From: Globisporangium splendens
Lineage: Eukaryota > Oomycota > Peronosporomycetes > Pythiales > Pythiaceae
Assembly: GCA_006386115.1 (NCBI GenBank)
Contig: VFIW01000005.1
Location: 744,001-808,000, forward strand
Reading direction: 5' to 3'
DNA length: 64,000 nucleotides
This document shows positions 1-11,193 of the stretch, in pieces. The position numbers and the translations under genes are program-made. Below the pieces are notes generated by a model. The model made no database searches. It was not told the origin of the DNA and worked only from the letters and a program-made list of their open reading frames with translations. Position 1 is the stretch's first letter. The number at the start of each line of letters is the position of its first letter.

Positions 1-1163
1 GAATGAAGTACCTCACTGCCAAAAATGGCCGAGTACTGCGTGATCATGTCGAACCAACTCGTTCTCTTGATGTCGATGATTTGAATCGTCTACACACACC
101 CATAGATACACATTGGTTTTAGTGCAATGCCAGTTCCCTCAAGCAACAGCACAGACGCAAAGTATAAAAGTGCACTTACATATTGGTACGGGTCGGACGC
201 CGACACGCCGCGACTGAGCGACGAGAGCCACACGTTGCGGCAGCTCAGGAACTCGTCCTTCAGCTGCTTTTCGTACTCGGGCGTGCCAACATGCATCGTC
301 ATCACCGACGACGATGACGCACTTTGCTCTGCAGCAGCAGCCATCAGCGCATCCAGACGCCGAATGTAGCCGACGATGCGCACGCAAAAGGCAAGCGGCA
401 GGTCTTCACGGAGCTTCTGCAACAGCTTTTCGCGCATCATGCGCGTCATCTGAGCCACTTCGCGCACCTGGAACGGACCAATGCACACGCATTGTGGCTG
501 TTAGCTTATACATTTACATTCAAACACACAGCATGAGCCTGACGTACGAGCGTTGCGATGACGAAATTGGGCGCGGTCTGGTCCTCGCGGGTCTCAAACG
601 TCTCGTTCGCAAACTGGATCACGTCGAGCGCTGATTCAAACTGCTCGTTATGGATACACGCTTCCAGCAGCTGCGGGATGTCGAGCAGCTCCGTCAGCTA
701 CACGCGCGTACACACATGCAGAGATTGAGCAACCGATGAACCATCATGTATCCATCGCGATAGTATCCCCCACAGTGGTGCACCTGCCTGCAGATAGTGT
801 TCAAACACAAACTGGATGTCGCCGTGCTTGGCGACGACGCTCGCAACGTCCTTCTGGAACGCGGCGCAGTGCGCCTTCAGCTCAGGCAGGAACTTGACGA
901 TCTCGTTCGTTTCGTCATTCAGCGCCGTGAGCTACGCAAACAGCAGCATCTCTATTAGCATCAGCGCCATTGTCAATTCCAGCATGCGAACGTACGTCGT
1001 CCTTGACGATGGTCGAGCACTGGTTGCTCTGGATGAAGAGGTGGTAGTTTTTGAGCACGAGGTTGCGCAGCTGCTCTGCCGCGTTTTCCGTCTGGATCTG
1101 CAGCCGCCACGGCTCCTTGCGCAGCTCCTCCAGCGCGCACTCGCGCACGGCTCGCGTCGCCAT
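1..1163 (-). CDS. COG8: COG8, conserved oligomeric Golgi complex subunit 8 (3' end beyond window)
   Basis: Subunit of the COG tethering complex, which captures retrograde vesicles at the Golgi. I read five exons on the minus strand: 1163-996, 931-788, 697-548, 467-180 and 89-1, with all phases 0. The joined protein carries the family blocks: a start with LVLKNYHLFIQSNQC, then LLDIPQLLEAC, then LAFCVRIVGYIRRLDAL, then FDMITQYSAIF, in the same order as animal COG8. The second intron only keeps frame if the donor is GC (CAG|GCAGGT at 788/787), not the GT three bases further on. The C-terminus runs off the window. It lies head to head with COQ9, with 213 bp between the start codons, so the two probably share a bidirectional promoter region. 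Identity is from recognised motifs; the exon borders are inference. Confidence 0.9.
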
Positions 1164-1376
1164 TTTCCCCTTTTCTTGCTCGTCACGTATCTATATACCC
1201 CTACTAAGTGCGCAGGAATGCAACTATACTGCTTTTAGTTAGTAGAGTCACAATGGCACTATTTCGGGGGAGGATATTGCGCTACAATCGGTTTAAAGAG
1301 GGGATCGCTTTTCGTCTGCCTTCTCTGTGGCTGACCACTATCCCAGTTCCGCCATCATCGCCAGACAAAGAACAAG
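1164..1376. promoter_or_regulatory. Shared divergent promoter region COG8/COQ9
   Basis: This 213 bp spacer lies between two divergent start codons and must hold both promoters. I see no convincing TATA box and no clear oomycete initiator match. The role is inferred from gene layout only. Confidence 0.4.
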
Positions 1377-2695
1377 ATGCTCGCTGCCGGAGGAAGAACT
1401 GCGCTGCGCCGCGCGGCGGCGGCCAACGTCCGTGCGCTGCAACATGTCGCTGTCGTCGCGTCGGCGCCACGTGCTGCTGCTGTGTCTGCTGCGCCACAAC
1501 GTCGCGCGATCCACGCGGCGACCGCGCCATTGACGACAATCGGCAGCAAGAGTGCGGAGTGCACGCGTGCGCTTTCGACGGACACGCAATCGATTGAGAA
1601 CCCGGAATTCCTGATCCTGGACAACGCACTCCGTCACATCTCTGAGCACGGGTACGTTGGTGCAGCGGATGTACAGTGATGGCATTGGACTTGTGTTTAT
1701 GTGGTGGCGTCGAAGTACTGACATTGATTTCTGCTTGTGGTGGATGCATTGCTGTTCTTCTATGTATATTTGTGTGAACACCGCAGCTGGACGATTGAAG
1801 CGCTTGCGGCAGGTGCTACCGATCTCGGATACCCGTCGGTTGCGCACGGCATGTTCCCACGCGGTGCGATCGAACTGGTTGACTACTTCATGGACAAGAG
1901 CAACGACGAGCTCCATGACATCTTGGTCGCGAATACCGAAAAGCTGCAGCTCATGAGCGTGACCGATCGCCTCAAGCTTGGCGTGCGCACGCGCTTGGAG
2001 ATGCTTTCGCCTGTGCTTTCCACGTGGCCGCAGGCCATGGCGCTCGGTGCGTTGCCACAGAATGCGCCGACGACGTTCGCGAAACTCGCGAAGCTGTCGG
2101 ACGAGATCTGGTACTTTGCCGGCGACAAGTCGACCGACGCCAGTTGGTACACCAAGCGCGCGCTGCTCACGGGCATCTACGCGAGCACGGAGCTGTTCAT
2201 GCTCTCGGACCAATCGCCAGGCTTCCAAGACACGTGGTCCTTCCTCGACCGCCGCATCGACGAGACCATCACGCTCGGCGAACTGCCGCAAAACGTACGC
2301 TATGCTGCGTACCTTAGTATCGTGTCTGAGTTGTATAACTGAACCAACGTGTGTATGCTTGATGTGAATGGCTGATGCAGGTGGGTGAGGTTGCAGCCAT
2401 GGCTGGCGTGGCCGCGCAGTCGCTGTTGAGCGCCGTGACGTCGCTTGCGGGCCCAGTGGCGTCGCAGATCCTCTCGCAGTCGCCGCTCGCGAACGCGCCG
2501 AACCCGATCTCTGCGCTCGGCAACGTGGTGCCGCCGTCGGTTGTCGCGGGGTTCCCATCGAACCCGCTCGCCTCGAGCCCCGTGCAGCCGCCTCCGGGCT
2601 TTGGTGGCCAACCGGACTTTGACCCAAAGGACCTGCACGAGATCGATGAGGAGCTCGAGAAATTGGGCGGCGCCGATGCACAGCGAAGAGCGTAA
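1377..2695 (+). CDS. COQ9: COQ9, mitochondrial ubiquinone biosynthesis lipid-binding protein
   Basis: COQ9 binds lipid and assists the COQ7 hydroxylation step of ubiquinone synthesis at the inner mitochondrial membrane. Three exons: 1377-1651, 1787-2294 and 2381-2695 (365 aa). The first 60 residues are rich in Ala and Arg with almost no acids, a good mitochondrial presequence. The core then follows the family pattern, HISEHGWTIEALAAGATDLG across the first junction, then RTRLEMLSPVLSTWPQAMAL, and a segment ending ELPQN. After the core comes an unusually long C-terminal tail rich in Pro, Gly and Ser with an acidic end (DPKDLHEIDEELEKLGG). Known COQ9 proteins end soon after the helical bundle, so the tail is an extension of unknown role. 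Donors are GTACGT and GTACGC. Confidence 0.88.
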
Positions 2696-2878
2696 ATGCT
2701 TTAGGCGACAACGCCACTTGAAGCCACAAAGCAGAAACAAGGTGAGTGTGTGTGTGGGTGTTTGACGGCGGCTGTCAGTGAGTGCGTGGGTGGAAGCAGC
2801 ATGCTACGGACGCCAGTGGTTCCTTTTACAGAGACAAATAACAGCAACTGACGAAAGAACGAGATAACACTGAGATTT

Positions 2879-4656
2879 TCACGTGGTTGACTCAGGTGTC
2901 GCGCCATCATCTCCTTCCTTATCGTCTTCCTGCTCGCCTTCCCCATCTTCGTCCTCCTCGTCGCCTTCCTCTTCCTCGTCTTCCTCACCATCTTCTTCGT
3001 CATCTTCGTCATCCCCACTGTCCTCCTCATCTTCATCTCGCGCTGCAGCTTCATTCGAGAAGAACGCCTTCTTCGCAGCAGCCTGCACTTCGCGTTTCTC
3101 GCGGTGCGCTTTCTTGAGCGCCTCGATGCGCTCGTCGTCCTCGCGGTTCATGCGCGCTTCCTCGGCGTCCCAGTGCGCGTACTGTAGATCCAGCGCCCTC
3201 AGATCGTCGCGTACGCGCAGCAAGCGCCTGTACTGCATTTCCTCATTCTCGGCGGCGTTCGCGCGCTCGCGCTTGACCAAGCGGATAGCCTCGCCGAGCA
3301 CGCACTGGGACCAGGTCTCTTTGAACACCTCGGTCTTGTCGGGACACACGAGTTTGCCTGGTCCGACGATGCGGTTCTGGCGCCACATCCCATGGTACGT
3401 GTATCCAAGCGCATTTGTCTCGACACCCTTGCCATGGCACATGTTTCCGTAAAACTCGCCTTCGTAAAGCGTCGCGCTCTGCGTAAACGTCAATTTGCCC
3501 ATGCCACACCGGAGTCCGTGCTTGAAGTGACCTTCGTACGTGACGCCAGGCATCTCCATGACGCCAAAGCCGTGGAACTTGCCGTCGGCGAACGCGCCTG
3601 TGTACTTGACGCTGTTCGGGTACACTACTGTGCCGACGCCCGCTTGCTGATTGTGTTTCCACTCGCTGCGGTGCTTGCCGCCGTCGTTGAACGTGTACAC
3701 GCCTATGGGGCCGTGCATCTCGCCGTCCTTCCAGCGGCCGTTGTAGTGGAAGAAGACGTGTTTGCCACGGCTCTCCAGTTGACCACGCACCTGCGGCGCG
3801 AACCCCGGTGGTCCAGAACGCACGACCACTTCGGAGACCGCCTCGAGCTGTTCCACGAAGGCATCACTCTCGGCTTGGATCGTGGCCATCGTCGCTTCAT
3901 TGACCTTGGTCTTGGATTTGGACTTGTTGCCTTCCTGAGGTGGACGGAATGAGCAATCTCGGAACGCTCGCGCCAGCATCTTGTGGTTCTGTTCGCGCGG
4001 CTCCATCTTCTGAACCTTAGCATCACTACTCCCAGTAGCCCTCGACGCAGGTGACTTCATGATCGCGTCGTACTGTGCCTGGTGCTCGCGCATGATCTTC
4101 TCGAGCGTCGTGAGCTCCTCGGACTGCGTGTAGAACGCTTGCTCGAGCCGCGCAAAGAGCACAGAGCTCCATCGGTTCAGCTGGATCTGGCTCGACTTGA
4201 GGAACCATGGCGCAAAGCGCGCGTGCACCTCCGGGAGCCCGATGCGGCGCAGCATGCGGTAGTAAAACACGCTGCGCGGATCTTCGTCCTTGAAGCGCTG
4301 GCAAATAGAGATGTGACACATGGGTACATTTGAAGAGAGAGTGTTTGTCAACGAGCGAGAAAGCACAAACACACACGAACCCGTTGATACGCAGGCACAA
4401 GCTTTTGCTCTTTCCGGAGCAGACTCGCGATCTGCTGCATCAACTACGCGTGGCATCCAGAACGAATGGACAAGTGCATGGTAAGCTGCTGCATGGCGAG
4501 ACACGGCAGATAGTGGGCAGCATTGCAGGAGATTCTTTCTACCTGCAGCTGCGTCTGCTTGCGCTCGTCGATCGTACGCAGCTGCTGCACAAACTTGTCG
4601 TGCGCATCGCGAGGCTTCTCTCTCTTCTTGCGCCTTGGCAGCTTCGGCAACGGCAT
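2879..4656 (-). CDS. MORN-repeat protein with acidic C-terminal tail
   Basis: About 531 aa from three exons: 4656-4543, 4443-4381 and 4297-2879. The N-terminus is basic and probably helical. The centre (roughly residues 240-380) holds about six MORN units of the type YxGxWxxGxxHGxG, for example YTGAFADGKFHGFGVMEM and YEGEFYGNMCHGKGV. A charged coiled-coil stretch follows (EEARMNREDDERIEALKKAH), then a tail made almost entirely of Asp, Glu and Gly. MORN repeats commonly bind membranes or act as scaffolds in basal bodies, flagella and cytokinesis. This protein cannot be assigned to a named family from what I see. It is convergent with COQ9, with 183 bp between stop codons. Exon 1 could be longer if an upstream start is used. 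Confidence 0.8.
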
Positions 4657-5395
4657 GCTGCTGTGTGTGAATGTGTAATCTATGCGTCTTTACAATCAGT
4701 AGTCTGACAGGTCACGAGGCATTATGTTCAGAAAACAAACAGATCTGAGGTGCGGAAAAGTGGTGGTTTCATTGCAATTATGGACGGCTATTTTCATCTA
4801 CTGAGTGCACACATGGTACCTACACACGCACACATGCACAGTTGAGTTTGGTGTTGCTCTGTGTGATAAATCTATGGTCGCATGCACACTGAGGATCGCA
4901 CTTGCAACCTCAAACATCATCACTTTTCTATTGCATAGCAGTGTTTTATGAGCGGCTTATCGTTACCATTGACGAGGTACTAAACCGAGCGAGCTTGCGA
5001 ATGTACACATGCATACATATACAAATGGGCTTTCTCTCAGCGTTTTTGAATACATTTGCATCTACACCGCAGCGCTTAAAGCGTGCTTTCTGTATTAGCA
5101 TGGTTTTTGATCATCCACGAGAAGCGTCGGCAAGAAAAAAACATACATGCAATTCACATACAGACACACACGAGGAGTTCAATAACCGCTGCGTCTTATA
5201 GTCATAGCAGACGACTCTCACACACTGCGCTTCTTTGTAGGCAACGACAGCGTTCACACGGAACACAACTGTGCATGCGGAACGCTGGATGGCGAATGGG
5301 AGAAATGGCAACGATGGCAGCTCCTAATTGACTGGTCATGGTGGGAAGGGGTTCGAGCCGACGGTCCCAAGACGAACCGGTCCGGAACCGCTAGA

Positions 5396-5440
5396 ACTAA
5401 GTGCGGCTTGTCCTTTGGCTAGAAATCAGACGCACTTAGT
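5396..5440. repeat. Perfect 10-bp inverted repeat (hairpin)
   Basis: The arms ACTAAGTGCG (5396-5405) and CGCACTTAGT (5431-5440) are exact reverse complements, separated by 25 bases. It could be the tip of a small hairpin element or a chance palindrome. No target-site duplication was recognised. Confidence 0.6.
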
Positions 5441-8400
5441 ACATCTGAGTGCTTCAGCTCGTAAAGTACGCATGTGTGTCGTACTTGGGACGACACTGGC
5501 GCGTCATTGCCAGTGCAGTTGAGGACAAAGACATGCGAAGATCGCCTGTCACCTGCACGTTGCGCACGACTGACGCTGACGTGAGTTTGCAGAACACGTG
5601 CAATACGCGTTCAGGTTGCCAAATGCGCAAATTTGGGTTGATTGCAGCCTGCAAGTGTTTGTTGTCCAAGTACGACGACAAGTGTGCGAATTGCATCCGG
5701 AGAGTGCTGCCCAGCAAACCAAATTTGCCACTCTTGCTGCAAGGCACAGTGAGGTGCACTATTTTTTCGTTGTTAGATCTCGTTGACGTAGGGTGAGGTG
5801 CTCCTTTTTCATTGGTCGGTACCAAAATTTGCTCCCACCGAACTCGCTGTGCTGAACGGAATGCCGCCACCTATTATGCAATAATTGCTGGTTGTAGGAA
5901 ATTGTGATTGTTGGGCACATCTTTTCAGCATGCAACAGGAAAGTTCTGCAGAGTTTGTTTGGATTTGACTCGTGGTGATTAGAGCATGTGCCAGTTGAGT
6001 GTGCATCCGGATACTGTACTCGAATGAACTCATTTTCGAACCCATTGAAATAACTCCCAGAAAGAAGAAGAGGTGCAAATTGGCTCAAAAAATGGTTGCT
6101 TTCTTTTGATTTGCTGACGCGTCCAGTTACGTGAATGTGTCACTACAACGACCAACACTCTCGACGTGCAGTTGGATGCCGCATCACATGGCTCCACAAC
6201 CACTGCATGTTGACATGCAAGCGTCTTCGTGAGAGCATCTAGTCATTGCTTGATTTCTCTTCGTTCTTCCTCTTCTTCCATGCTGCGTAATGAGAGCATT
6301 GCATAAATCAGGCAATTATCAGTGTGTACTTCACATTGAAGGAAAGCAGCAGGAAGAAAAGTCGCTCATTCTGCACAGGTTGCAAGGATGCAGGTGTGGG
6401 CAGCAAACAAACGCAACATGCAGTGACCAGCATCTGGGGCAAGCGAGTGTGTGTCGTCTGCGACTTATTTTGTATTTGTGACACCCGACAAACAGAAAGA
6501 AAATAAAGTGAATGTTGAAGTTGCCGATGGCGTGCGCTGGCTGTCTCGATAAATGTGCGCACGATCGTGCGTGTGGTGCGAAAAATAGTAAAACTTGCAC
6601 AGTGCACAATTATCTCTTTGACGTGCTGCACATCTGTTGGTTAAACACACGTTCGACAGACAGCCACTTTTGCACAAATAAGATACATATACGTGCACGA
6701 ATGTGCTCGGAATTCTGTGGCGCCAGTATGTACGCTTCCATTTTCCTCCCGAGCAGCTTCGAAATAATTGCGCCAGTGCGTGTGCATATTTGTGTGTCCC
6801 GTCATGAGTCACATGCCGAAAACCTGATTTATTGTGACGATGAATGGGTGCCTGCTGTGCGCACGTACCCATTCTTTCGAAGCATTTCTATTTACGCCAG
6901 GGTTCCTGCTGATCGACACACAGAAATGGTGGGCATCCGTGTGCGTGTAGTAATGCATGCAGGACGATAAATAAAGACGGCGCATTGAAGAGAAACATAG
7001 GTGATTGAGCTGTATCATAAGCTCCATTCAAATAAAGAAGAAACACATGCGTCCTTGTTGATTTGCACATTTGTCACCACCGCTTGCAATGGAGACCTCT
7101 GGCGCCAACTTCAATAAGGTGCGCATGTCCTTTGGACGCACACATGCGCATTCCGTTGTTCTGCGGTCGGTCGAACTACATTTTTCTTTCTCATCCGCTG
7201 CTTTAAACACGAAAAAAAAAGAAGCGTAAACATGAAATCACAAACACAACATGCAGCGTGTGGAGGTTACTGACGCATGCCTGTCAGCAGGCGGTGCAGG
7301 CTCGTTGAAGAACAGGTGGTGCCACAAGTCGCCATATACAACAAGAGCTGTCAATGCTTGTGAAAATGCTGCGTCCATATGGAAATGTGTCCGTCGGACA
7401 GTGCTCTTGTCGATCCATTTGGAAGTCCAACTCGATGCCATTTGTCGGCGAAAGTCCAACCCGTTGGATGCTTGGATATTCCTATGAGACTGCAGCTGTA
7501 ATGACAAGAAAGCTGGTCTGCAGAAAGAAAGGTCTCATTTCAAACAAACACGGCGCAGAACGGCTTGGGCAGACAATTGACATAGTCCACCCTGTGGTTT
7601 TTGTGACAACTGCAGATGCAATAGCAGAAAACTCCCATGCAAATGGAAGCGAGAAATGTGCGGAAAGCTCCTGGAAAAAGTGCGGGCTGTTCAGCAGAAC
7701 ACCTCTGTGTGATTATCGCGCACTTCTCAGTATATTGTATATTCCCAGTGCATGTCGGTGGATGTGTACAGTATTGTAAACTTGACTGACTGACGCGATT
7801 GTTGGCGTATTGCTTTTTATCTTTTTGGTTGCTCGTCGACACTGTTGGGCTCGGGCAGGGGTGCGGCTGGCAAGCGGCTGAAGGAGGGGGTAGGTGTACG
7901 CTCCGCTCCACAACTCGGTGGATCAGTGTCACTGCTGCTGCTGCTGCTGGAAGCCACGCCAGAGCACTCACGGCTTCACAAACGTCCATTCGTGTCAGCG
8001 ACACGGCGGATCAACGCGGTTGTATGGAGCTTTGGATAGACGACGACTGCGATCTGCCTTACAGTACCGGAAACAGATGGAGTGAATCCGAGTGTGTTGC
8101 CGTGTTGCCGCCTCGTTGCCCATGGATTTTGCCATCGCCTCGCCATCAGCGGCGACATTGTTCATGTGTGCTTGCTTCCCATATTGTTTAGCGTGCAGGT
8201 TTGGTTTGGTGCGGCGAGCCAGCGCTAAGCAAGCCAATCAGCTGCTGCCCCTATTTTAACCCTCTTGTGGTTTGTATGGCGCGCGAAGATCCGGTGCGAG
8301 TGATTGGTCGAAATCGTCCACTTAGGGTTCCGGCTCCCTTGTGGTTCCATCGTCGTGCCTCGCTGTCCCCCTCTCGCTCAGCCAAACAGACCAGTCCCCC

Positions 8401-8513
8401 TGTCGCTCTCGCTTGCTTCGCATCAGTATTTGCCCTTTTCCTCCTCCGTCCCCTGCAGCCCCGACCCCTTGCTTCTGTCGTCGTCCGTCCGCTCGACGCG
8501 CTTGCTCCTCCTC

Positions 8514-8536
8514 TTTTTTTTTTTTTTTTTTTTTTC
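8514..8536. repeat. Poly-T tract
   Basis: An uninterrupted run of about 23 T in a pyrimidine-rich stretch, roughly 560 bases before the PP2C start codon. It could be a promoter poly(dA:dT) tract that excludes nucleosomes, or an old A-tail from retroposition on the minus strand. Run length is prone to sequencing error. Confidence 0.6.
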
Positions 8537-9092
8537 CTTTTGGACGAAGCGATGCCTGCATTTCCCAACTTCACCCTAGCTGTCAGACGCGGAAAGGAAA
8601 GCGCTAAGCTTTCTAAAAAAAAGTATCATACCCAGCAAACAGCAACAACAACCGCAACCGCTTGCGTGTTGAATCTCTGTTGTGTGTGCTGGTGCCTTTT
8701 CGCAATTCCCTCAAGTATACAGGCAACTTATTCCTGCTGCTGCATTTGCAATTCGCACTTGCTTGCTGCCACGACACCCGCAAGCCATCTGCAAGCCCCG
8801 CACTCCCGCACTTGCCACCTCGTGTGCAAGTATTCATCGAGTTCCTGCCAAACAAACAAGCAGTTGTGTGTGTGTCGCAACTCTGCAGTGTGTTGCGTGT
8901 AAGTGCAGTGTATTTGTGTCTGCATGTCTGCGATGTTGCGCGTTTTGTTGGGTGCATTTGCTGACTGACATGTGTGTCACCTACCAATTTGTTGTTTTAT
9001 ATGTGTGCAGCCGCCCTCTCCTGCAAACCAATTAAACCGACACTTGGAAGCCGCAGCAAACAATCGAGCGTCGTTGTTTGCCGCACTAGTAT

Positions 9093-10388
9093 ATGGGCTG
9101 CCAGCACTCGAAGGATGAGCACATGGCGCTTCGACCGAGTTCGCACTCCGACGCCAACACGAATGCGCGGCCGCGCCTGAGCCTGAGCCAGCTGCTGCTG
9201 CAGCACAGCAAGCAGCAGGACCCGAACGCCGTGAACCACACGTCGAGCCACCGCGACGTGTTCAGCATCTTCGCCGAGCACGGCATGGTGCTCGAGCACC
9301 TCGACATGTCGCAGTCGCATCCTGTGCACTCGACCAACCCGCAAGCCATGAATGGCGACGCGGACGTGCTCGCACAAGGCACAGAGGCCGACTGCTCGCC
9401 CGCGAGCCCCACAGGCAGCGTGTTCTCGACCGCGACGACCGCGAGCGACTCGGAGCGCACGCAGGTCACCGCCGGTCCGTTTGTCGTCGTCGATGACGAC
9501 GGCAAGAGCGCCACGACACTACGTCTGAGCGTCGGCGCGTACTCGAACCGCGGCAAACGCAAAGAGAACGAGGACCGTCTTGTGTGTGTGTCGGAGCAGA
9601 TCCGCGACGACATCGTCGCGTACTTTGGCGTGTACGACGGCCACGGCGGCTCGTGCGTGGCGGAGTATCTGGCCAAAGAGCTCCACGGCGGCATCTTTGA
9701 GCGCATGCGCAATTCGCCACGTGATGACATGAAGACTGCGCTCACGCACGCGTTCAGCGACGCTGACGACGAGATTTTACACAAGCAGATGCAGGCTGGG
9801 TCCACAGCCGTGGCGCTGCTCGTGCAGGGCTCCAAGGCTCTGATCGCGAGCGTCGGCGACTCTCAAGCCGTGCTGTGCACCCGCAACGGCCAGGCGCGCA
9901 ACTACTGCATGCCACACACGCCGGACTCGGCGACCGAGCGCACGCGCATCCTCGCGGCGAACGGCAAGGTCACGGACGGCCGCATCTTCGGTTTTCTGGG
10001 CGTCTCGCGCGCCTTTGGCGACCTTGATTTCAAGACCGGCCGAGGTGAGTTCAAGAACCGGTTCAAGGGCGACCTCGTGATCGCGACACCAGAAGTCGTC
10101 GAGCACGACATCGCCACGCATGACGAGTTCATCGTGCTCGCGTGCGACGGCCTGTTTGACGTCATGACGCCGCAGCAGGTCGTCGACTTTGTGCGCAAGA
10201 AACTCGCGCTCCACGGCCATGTACAGCACGCGTGCGAGGAGCTCGTGTCGTACGCGCTCAGCATCGGCTCCGAGGACAATGTGACGGCCGTGATCGTCTG
10301 CTTCAACCGAGACGAGATCGCGACGCCAGCGCCACCAGCAAGTGAGATCTCCGAGGCTGTACCGCCTGCCACAGCCGCGTCGACGTAG
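9093..10388 (+). CDS. PP2C-family protein phosphatase with N-terminal acylation signal
   Basis: A single exon of 431 aa. It is a metal-dependent Ser/Thr phosphatase (PPM/PP2C fold). From about residue 145 the ordered PP2C motifs are visible: KENEDR, then VYDGHGG with the metal-binding Asp and Gly, SVGDSQA, GFLGVSRAFGD, VLACDGLFDV and GSEDNVTAVIV. The first 140 residues are a Ser- and Thr-rich linker. The protein begins MGCQHSKD, which matches an N-myristoylation site (Gly2) with a neighbouring Cys3 for palmitoylation, so membrane attachment is likely. The usual VSRALGD block reads VSRAFGD, which is conservative. The start is secure because the acylation motif sits exactly at the first ATG. 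The substrate is unknown. Confidence 0.9.
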   Translation: MGCQHSKDEHMALRPSSHSDANTNARPRLSLSQLLLQHSKQQDPNAVNHTSSHRDVFSIFAEHGMVLEHLDMSQSHPVHSTNPQAMNGDADVLAQGTEADCSPASPTGSVFSTATTASDSERTQVTAGPFVVVDDDGKSATTLRLSVGAYSNRGKRKENEDRLVCVSEQIRDDIVAYFGVYDGHGGSCVAEYLAKELHGGIFERMRNSPRDDMKTALTHAFSDADDEILHKQMQAGSTAVALLVQGSKALIASVGDSQAVLCTRNGQARNYCMPHTPDSATERTRILAANGKVTDGRIFGFLGVSRAFGDLDFKTGRGEFKNRFKGDLVIATPEVVEHDIATHDEFIVLACDGLFDVMTPQQVVDFVRKKLALHGHVQHACEELVSYALSIGSEDNVTAVIVCFNRDEIATPAPPASEISEAVPPATAAST

Positions 10389-11193
10389 ACACAAAGCAAA
10401 CGAGAGAAGCTCCGACAGCATTGAGAGCTCTTTTTAACTTATTATCGGTGCGTGTGTGTGTGTTCAAGCCTCTCATCTGTCCAAGTGCCCTCGACACCCG
10501 CGTGTACCCAGCAAGCCACCACCCGCCATTGTCAACGATAACACCCACGCTGCATTCCCATCCCGTCCAAGCGTGCCACCCTATCATTTGTACCATAGTT
10601 TATATTTTCTATCAAGCATCAAGCTACAAAGCAGCTACAAGCACGAAGTGTCATCCCCAGGCAGCTTCTTCCACGGGACGGGGACCAAACAGCATCCATA
10701 GAAGGATATTCTATCCATCCATCAACAGCGCACACACGCGCCAGCCATCATTGCCAACTATTGTACCATACTCGACGACAAGATCCACCGAATTTACTAT
10801 TAAAATGCAACACCTTATTTGAATATTTAGTCCATTCCTTCCTTCTCTTCTTTCTCTACAGTATGCATTACGACTAGTCTGATTCTTCGAGTGACATACG
10901 CGCTGCGTGTGCATTTGCGCGGCACCGCCACCATCCATTTTTTCTTCTCCCTTGTCTTGTCCTGCGTGGCATGCATGCACCTTCTCAATACAATATGGTG
11001 GATATTTTCTTACGGTATGCAGTCTATTCGTTCTCTTGATGCATCTTCTAAAATGTGCAGACGACATACATGCTACGTGGGCGCATTTGGGTCAAACGCG
11101 GCAGCGCCGCCACCATCCATTTTCTTGACGACTCGTCTTGTCTTGCACTGCTCCATGGGCATATCCCATCCGTCCGCCCTATCTCCACTCGTC
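10389..11193. other. Intergenic spacer between convergent PP2C and PUS3, with a direct repeat
   Basis: No coding signal is seen. It carries an imperfect direct repeat (listed separately) and short CT- and GT-rich stretches. Confidence 0.5.
10892..11143. repeat. Imperfect direct repeat, about 80-90 bp units
   Basis: Two related blocks, about 10892-10967 and 11056-11143. Both start GACATACnnGCTnCGTG, continue with a GCATTTG segment, share the exact string GCCGCCACCATCCATTTT apart from one base at its left end, and finish near CTTGTCTTG. They are about 165 bp apart. This looks like an old tandem duplication in the 3' flank of PUS3. Confidence 0.6.

Larger units (their letters stand above)
4657..9092. 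other. 4.4 kb gene-poor spacer
   Basis: No reading frame here shows a recognisable domain, stable codon use or a splice-consistent chain. Open frames are short, occur in all six phases and resemble chance openings. The stretch is AT-richer than its flanks, apart from the GC-richer piece at about 7,840-8,500 that may belong to the PP2C promoter and leader. It contains a hairpin at 5396-5440 and a T run near 8514-8536. A decayed mobile element is possible between 5.3 and 6.1 kb, where several minus-strand frames of 90-140 codons overlap, but I cannot identify one. Confidence 0.5.

Noticed and set aside
5350..5361. GGTTCGAGCC string, matching a tRNA B box
   Set aside because: No acceptor, D or anticodon stem can be folded around it, and the upstream A-box candidate has mismatches at key places. 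Not a tRNA gene; at most a SINE trace.
8201..8902. 233-codon plus-strand open frame
   Set aside because: It runs through the T tract (poly-Phe), has no domain and no consistent codon use, and lies in the presumed promoter/leader of PP2C.
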